A model generated the notes under the pieces. It worked only from the letters and a program-made list of their open reading frames with translations, was not told the origin of the DNA and searched no databases. Position numbers and translations under genes: made by a program. From Variovorax paradoxus B4 (GTDB taxonomy: Bacteria; Pseudomonadota; Gammaproteobacteria; Burkholderiales; Burkholderiaceae_C): a DNA stretch of 64,000 bases. Of the stretch, positions 58,442 to 64,000 are shown in pieces. Within the stretch, counting starts at the first letter, position 1. Each line of letters begins with the position of its first letter. Where the stretch lies: contig NC_022234.1 of the NCBI RefSeq assembly GCF_000463015.1, positions 620,001-684,000 on the forward strand, read 5' to 3'.

Positions 58442-58552
58442 GCCAACGGGACGGCGGTGCTGAGCCTGGGCAACATCGGTGCCCTGGCCGGCAAGCCGGT
58501 CATGGAAGGCAAGGCCTGCCTCTTCAAGAAGTTCGCCGGCATCGACGCGTTC
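58442..58552 (+). pseudogene. Malic-enzyme fragment, inverted plus-strand piece
   Basis: Reads [20 protein letters not shown] followed by [17 protein letters not shown], a highly conserved stretch of NAD(P)-malic enzyme (MaeB type). Turned round, it would join the minus-strand piece at 58441 without a gap. So ~110 bp have been inverted. Confidence 0.8.
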
Positions 58553-59052
58553 GCGTTCTGCCGGCGCAGGTTCTGCATCAGGAAGTCGACCGGGGCCTCG
58601 GCGCTGAGGCTGCCGGCCAGCGCCTCACGGATCTCGCGGCGGCTGGCGGCGCTGGCCATGTCGAGGCTGCGCATGGCCGACACGTACGGCGAGAACTGGT
58701 CGGCATAGCTCTCGGGCGCGATGTCGATCACGGCGATGCCGCCGATGGTCTGCGGGTGCGAGAGCGCCAGGGCCATCGCCGTCTTGCCGCCCATGCTGTG
58801 GCCGATCACGAAGGGACGCTGCAATTGGTCGCGCTCGATCAGCGCGCGCACGTCGTCCGCCATCTCCATGTACGACATCGATTCGGCCCACGGCGAGGCC
58901 CCGTGGTTGCGGGCATCGGGCAGGTAGACGCGGTGGTCCTCGGCCAGCGCCTGCGCAAACTGCGTCCAGTTGCGCCCCGCGCCGAACAGGCCGTGCAGGA
59001 TCACCACCGGAGGCCCCGATCCCAGCGCTTCGAAAGCCAGTGCGAGCGGCAT
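58553..59052 (-). pseudogene. Alpha/beta-hydrolase (YbfF-like esterase), C-terminus lost
   Basis: The first ~167 residues are a normal YbfF-type hydrolase: oxyanion region [22 protein letters not shown], nucleophile elbow VIGHSMGG, and [10 protein letters not shown]. After LRRQN the frame runs into the inverted malic-enzyme DNA and stops at 58405. The last ~85 residues, including the catalytic His, are missing, so it is inactive. Confidence 0.8.
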
Positions 59053-59061
59053 GGCGGCGGC

Positions 59062-59187
59062 CTACCTCTTCTTCACCGGGGGCAGGCCGGTGCAATGCCC
59101 CTCGAGGACTTCGGCCGCCATGCCGATGGATTCGCCGAACGTCGGATGGCCGGTTTCCGTGGGGTCAAGGTCACCCATGGTGCTCAT
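59062..59187 (-). pseudogene. Chimeric 41-codon frame ending in a dihydrolipoyl dehydrogenase tail
   Basis: A strong ribosome site (ACAGGAGACAAACCG-ATG) starts a frame MSTMGDLDPTET that runs into HPTFGESIGMAAEVLEGHCT and GLPPVKKR, the C-terminus of an E3 (lpdA-type) subunit. The 5' end therefore comes from a different gene, whose body has been deleted. It sits behind a sigma-54 promoter. Confidence 0.6.
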
Positions 59188-59250
59188 CGGTTTGTCTCCT
59201 GTGTCATGGCCGGGACCTGCATCGGGCGATGCGGCCGGCCCTGGTACAGA

Positions 59251-59265
59251 GCAATCGATGTGCCA
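59251..59265 (-). promoter_or_regulatory. Sigma-54 promoter (-24/-12)
   Basis: The minus strand reads TGGCAC-ATCGA-TTGC, an exact match to the TGGCAC-N5-TTGC core. The predicted start is about 50 nt before the ribosome site at 59187. DctD, encoded 6 kb away, is a sigma-54 activator and the natural candidate to act here. Transcription would enter pseudogene DNA and then dctA. Confidence 0.65.
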
Positions 59266-59289
59266 CGCGGCGCGTGGCGCGCAAGGCAC

Positions 59290-59307
59290 GCTAAGTCGTT
59301 GATTTCA
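59290..59307 (+). repeat. Dispersed 18-bp repeat, copy 2
   Basis: GCTAAGTCGTTGATTTCA, identical to 46411-46428. It lies 25 bp upstream of the sigma-54 promoter, at the edge of the debris zone. Confidence 0.65.
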
Positions 59308-59412
59308 TGGGGGACGAGGCAGGAATGAAACGGATGGTCTGCCGACGATCCGGATGCGCAGCGACGAGGCCGTCCGAATCGCCGGACCGGTGATTGGGGA
59401 AAACCCGAAGGC

Positions 59413-59438
59413 GCCCGGGCATGTCATGTCCCGGGCGA
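59413..59438 (-). terminator. Hairpin terminator of the fucose-type operon
   Basis: On the minus strand CGCCCGGG, a 10-base loop and CCCGGGCG form an 8-bp stem, followed by CCTTCGGGTTTTCCCC. It lies 72 nt past the mutarotase stop and separates that operon from the dct debris. Confidence 0.6.
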
Positions 59439-59509
59439 TACAGGCAGAAGCGATGCCGCCGGCAGGAACAAGATCCCCAACGGAAATGTCGGAGCAAGCC
59501 CGCCGGCAC

Positions 59510-59839
59510 CTACAACTCGAATATCCGGCTCATCTCCAACCACTTCTCCCCGTTCGGAGTCCAGGGCGTGGGCGCCTGGAACTTCCACATCAGTTCTTCC
59601 CACGCGTGAATCTTCGGATCGTCCCGCGTCGCGGCCGCCATCGCCTCGGCGTCGTAGCGCGCGTCGTCTGTCTCCATCAGCATCACCATCCGCGTCCCGA
59701 GCCGGTAGATCTCCATGCCCGTCACGCCATGCGCATGCAGATGCGCGCGCACCTCTGGCCAGATGTTGCGGTGGTAGGCCTCGTACTCGGCGATCAGCGC
59801 CGGGTCGTCTTTCAGATCGAGGGCAAGGCAGTGGCGCAT
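59510..59839 (-). CDS. L-rhamnose/L-fucose mutarotase (RhaM family)
   Basis: 109 residues, full family length. Conserved features are CLALDLKDDPALIAEYEAYH, NIWPEVRAHLHAHGVTGMEIY, and the ending KWLEMSRIFEL. RhaM enzymes interconvert the alpha and beta anomers of L-rhamnose or L-fucose. Placed last in an operon with a fuconate dehydratase, fucose or a similar 6-deoxy sugar is the likely substrate. Confidence 0.88.
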   Translation of the reverse strand: MRHCLALDLKDDPALIAEYEAYHRNIWPEVRAHLHAHGVTGMEIYRLGTRMVMLMETDDARYDAEAMAAATRDDPKIHAWEELMWKFQAPTPWTPNGEKWLEMSRIFEL

Positions 59840-59881
59840 GGGTCGTCGGGTCCGATGGTCGATGAAGGGAAGAGCGAGAGA

Positions 59882-61968
<2,087 letters not shown>

Positions 61969-61990
61969 GAACGGGTCTTCTGCGAAAAAA

Positions 61991-62944
61991 TCAGTCGTAA
62001 AGAACCGATGCGATCTTCGGGTCTGCGATGTTGGTCTTGTCATACCAGAAGAAGCCCGTATCGACCACCTTGGGCAGCTTCTCGCCCTTGATCGCCTTCA
62101 CCGCCATCTCCACCGTCTTGTAGCCCATGCCCACCGGGTTCTGCGTGATGGCGCCGGCCATGCTGCCGTCGATGATCGCGTTCTTCTGCTGCTTGCCGGA
62201 GTCGTAGCCGATGATCACGACCTTGCCGTTGCGCTTCATCTCCTTCACGCCGTTGACCACGCCGATGGCGGAGCCCTCGTTGGCGCCGAAGATGCCCTTC
62301 AGGTTCGGCGAGGCCTGCAGGATCGACTTGGTGATCTCGGTGGACTTCAGCTGGTCGCCGCCGCCGTACTGCACGCTCACGATCTTGATGTTCGGATAGG
62401 TCGACTTGATGCGGTTCACGAACCCGTCGCGCCGGTCCACGCCGGTGCGGCTGGTCTGGTCGTGCACCACCAGCGCGACCTCGCCCGACTTGCCGATCAG
62501 CTCGGCCATCTTGTCCGCCGCGAGCGCCGCGGCGGCCTTGTTGTCGGTGGTGGTGGTGGTCACGGGGATGTCGCTGTCCACGCCCGAGTCGAAGGCCACC
62601 ACGGGAATCTTCGCGGCCTGCGCCTTCTTCAGGAGGGGAATGGCGGCCTGGCTGTCGAGCGCGGCAAAGCCGATGGCCTGCGGCTTCTTCGCGAGCGCGG
62701 CGGAGAGCATGTCGATCTGCTTGTCGACCATCGCCTCGGTCTCGGGGCCTTCGAAAGTGACCTTCACCTTCAGGTCCTTCGCGGCCTGCTCGGCGCCGGA
62801 CTTCACGGCCTGCCAGAACTGGTGCTGGAAGCCCTTGGACACGAGCGGAATGTAGATCTCCTGCGCCTGCTGTGCCTGGGCAAAACCCGGCACGCCGATG
62901 AGGGCCGCGACCAGCGCGGTTGTGGCTGCTCTTCTTTGAATCAT
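61991..62944 (-). CDS. Periplasmic sugar-binding protein (ribose/fucose class)
   Basis: 317 residues behind ACAGGAGACTTTGC-ATG, with a signal peptide ending GFAQA. The type-I periplasmic fold is clear (IYIPLVSKGFQHQFWQAV, PVVAFDSGVDSDIP, GIFGANEGSAIGVVNGVKEM). It would bind the sugar for a CUT2 importer. The ATPase and permease genes expected beside it are not present between it and the dehydratase, nor upstream before the group II intron. Confidence 0.88.
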   Translation of the reverse strand: MIQRRAATTALVAALIGVPGFAQAQQAQEIYIPLVSKGFQHQFWQAVKSGAEQAAKDLKVKVTFEGPETEAMVDKQIDMLSAALAKKPQAIGFAALDSQAAIPLLKKAQAAKIPVVAFDSGVDSDIPVTTTTTDNKAAAALAADKMAELIGKSGEVALVVHDQTSRTGVDRRDGFVNRIKSTYPNIKIVSVQYGGGDQLKSTEITKSILQASPNLKGIFGANEGSAIGVVNGVKEMKRNGKVVIIGYDSGKQQKNAIIDGSMAGAITQNPVGMGYKTVEMAVKAIKGEKLPKVVDTGFFWYDKTNIADPKIASVLYD

Positions 62945-63029
62945 GCAAAGTCTCCTGTGCGCCGGTCAAAGCCGGCGAGGTGTTGTGAATGAAAGAGTCA
63001 TACGTTGAAGGCTTAGCCAGCTACGGCGG

Positions 63030-64000
63030 CCCCGAGTCATGCGTGCACATTCGTGAGGGTGTGGGCGAAGCGTTGACAGGGGTACGCGCGGGCCGGGTAT
63101 CGAGCCGCGTAATACATGCCCCGCGGCGAGAGCTGCGGGTGGTCCGGGGTGCCGAGGCAGTAGGAGATTGCCGAAGGCCACACCGATGCTGCCGCTTTGG
63201 CGAGGTGGCATGGGACCCCGCGCGGTCAGAGACCCCGCGCACGCGCGGAAACACCTTGCACGGAAACCGGGAGATCCCGCGTCCTTCTGCAACGCGCTGG
63301 GAAGCGTCGAGTGCAGAGCGCATCGTGAAGCCCAAGGGCGTACGACGATGAGCGATAGGAGCGGGAAGTCGGACTGCTGCGTAGTACCGAAGAAGCTGCC
63401 GAACAAGGCTGCGGGGGAAGCTCCTGCGGCGGCGGAGGCGGTGGAGGGAAGGCGGCAGGCCAAGGGAAATGCCATCGCGGCGCGCATGTCCCGCAGATCG
63501 GTGCGGGTCTATGACATGGGAACCGCGCTCGATGGCATACGACAGACGGCAAAGGGCCGTCGTGGTGCGAGGTTCACTGGACTGCTGCACCACATCTACG
63601 CGGTCGAACGCCTTGAGGCGGCCTACCTTGCGCTCAAGCGCGACGCGGCCGCTGGGGTGGACGGCCAGACCTGGCAGGCGTACGGGCAGGACCTGGAGGG
63701 CAACCTCCTGGATCTGTCCGAACGGTTGGCCCGAGGGGGCTACCGGCCCCAGCCTGTGAAGCGGGTGTACATCGACAAGGCCGACGGCAGCAAGCGCCCG
63801 CTGGGCGTGCCGGCGCTGGAGGACAAGCTCGTCCAGCGCGCCACGGTCGAAGTGTTGAACGCCATCTATGAGCAGGACTTCCTCGGGTTCAGCTACGGCT
63901 TCAGGCCCGGCAAGAGTGCGCACAACGCGCTGGATGCCGTGGCGGTAGGTGTGCACAGCAGACGAGTGAGCTGGATTCTCGATGCGGACATTGCCAAGTT
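63030..64000 (+). mobile_element. Group II intron, 5' part (boundary approximate)
   Basis: About 300 bases of non-coding, GC-rich, strongly paired sequence precede a reverse-transcriptase gene, as in group II introns. The exact 5' end (GTGYG consensus) could not be fixed; candidate GTGNG sites lie at about 63030-63065. The 3' end is beyond the window. It begins roughly 90-120 bp upstream of the fucose-type operon, on the opposite strand. Confidence 0.65.
63348..64000 (+). CDS. ltrA: Group II intron reverse transcriptase/maturase, N-terminal part
   Basis: ATG 63348 opens a frame that continues past the window edge (217 codons seen). It has the RT0 helix (IYAVERLEAAYLALKRD), AAGVDGQTWQAYGQDLEGNL, RT2 YIDKADGSKRPLGVPALEDK, RT2a YEQDFLGFSYGFRPGKSAH, and RT3 beginning at WILDADIAK. 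Catalytic YADD and the maturase domain lie outside. The ~45-residue leader before RT0 is basic and poorly conserved. It splices and mobilises the intron RNA. Confidence 0.9.
   Translation, partial: MSDRSGKSDCCVVPKKLPNKAAGEAPAAAEAVEGRRQAKGNAIAARMSRRSVRVYDMGTALDGIRQTAKGRRGARFTGLLHHIYAVERLEAAYLALKRDAAAGVDGQTWQAYGQDLEGNLLDLSERLARGGYRPQPVKRVYIDKADGSKRPLGVPALEDKLVQRATVEVLNAIYEQDFLGFSYGFRPGKSAHNALDAVAVGVHSRRVSWILDADIAK

Overview
The window is GC-rich with strong G/C third positions. It carries tripartite-tricarboxylate (Bug-type), PhaB, DctA/DctB/DctD, EamA and Hrp2-ordered type III secretion genes. Together these point to a beta-proteobacterium of the Burkholderiales, most likely Comamonadaceae (Variovorax- or Acidovorax-like). 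That placement is an inference from gene content, not from a marker gene.

Layout. (1) 1-1.3 kb: remnants, including a ClpB C-terminal scrap and a truncated, frameshifted sensor kinase. (2) 1.3-15.5 kb, minus strand: a tightly coupled ten-gene operon. It encodes a family-5 substrate-binding protein, an AstE/aspartoacylase-like hydrolase, two DppBC-like permeases, two DppDF-like ATPases, a FAD oxidoreductase with an extra N-terminal domain, a stand-alone A-T-C nonribosomal peptide synthetase, an EamA exporter and a second flavoprotein. This reads as one make-export-recapture system for a small amino-acid-derived molecule. (3) 15.6-41.5 kb: a type III secretion island bounded by two inward-facing AraC paralogues that share an 18-bp upstream box. 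It holds a giant 3248-residue probable effector or toxin; sctQ and sctR on the minus strand; and sctV-S-C-D, a pilin-like gene, then sctI-J-K-L-N-O-T-U on the plus strand. The I-J-K-L-N-O-T order is that of the Hrp2 hrpB operon. SctU lacks the NPTH autocleavage motif, no sctP is visible, and SctS is about ten residues short. (4) 41.8-48.1 kb: an accessory zone with a LuxR-type regulator, two toxin-antitoxin pairs, broken IS630 and IS3 elements, a Bug-protein fragment and a frameshifted DUF1016/YhcG nuclease with a partial second copy. (5) 48.3-52.3 kb: a flavin electron-transfer operon (PepSY protein, DUF2271 protein with a flavinylation motif, PepSY-flavodoxin-FAD reductase, ApbE). (6) 52.4-59.3 kb, minus strand: dctB-dctD, phaB and dctA, interleaved with gene debris (phaA tail, an internally inverted malic-enzyme piece, a decapitated hydrolase, an lpdA tail) and an apparently orphaned sigma-54 promoter. 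(7) 59.4-63 kb: an L-fucose/rhamnose-type catabolic operon (mutarotase, SDR, fuconate dehydratase, sugar-binding protein) ending in a hairpin terminator. (8) 63-64 kb: the 5' part of a group II intron with its reverse transcriptase, running off the edge.

The best candidates for an undescribed system are the NRPS/transport operon and the non-canonical secretion system with its giant partner. No tRNA, rRNA or CRISPR array was seen.
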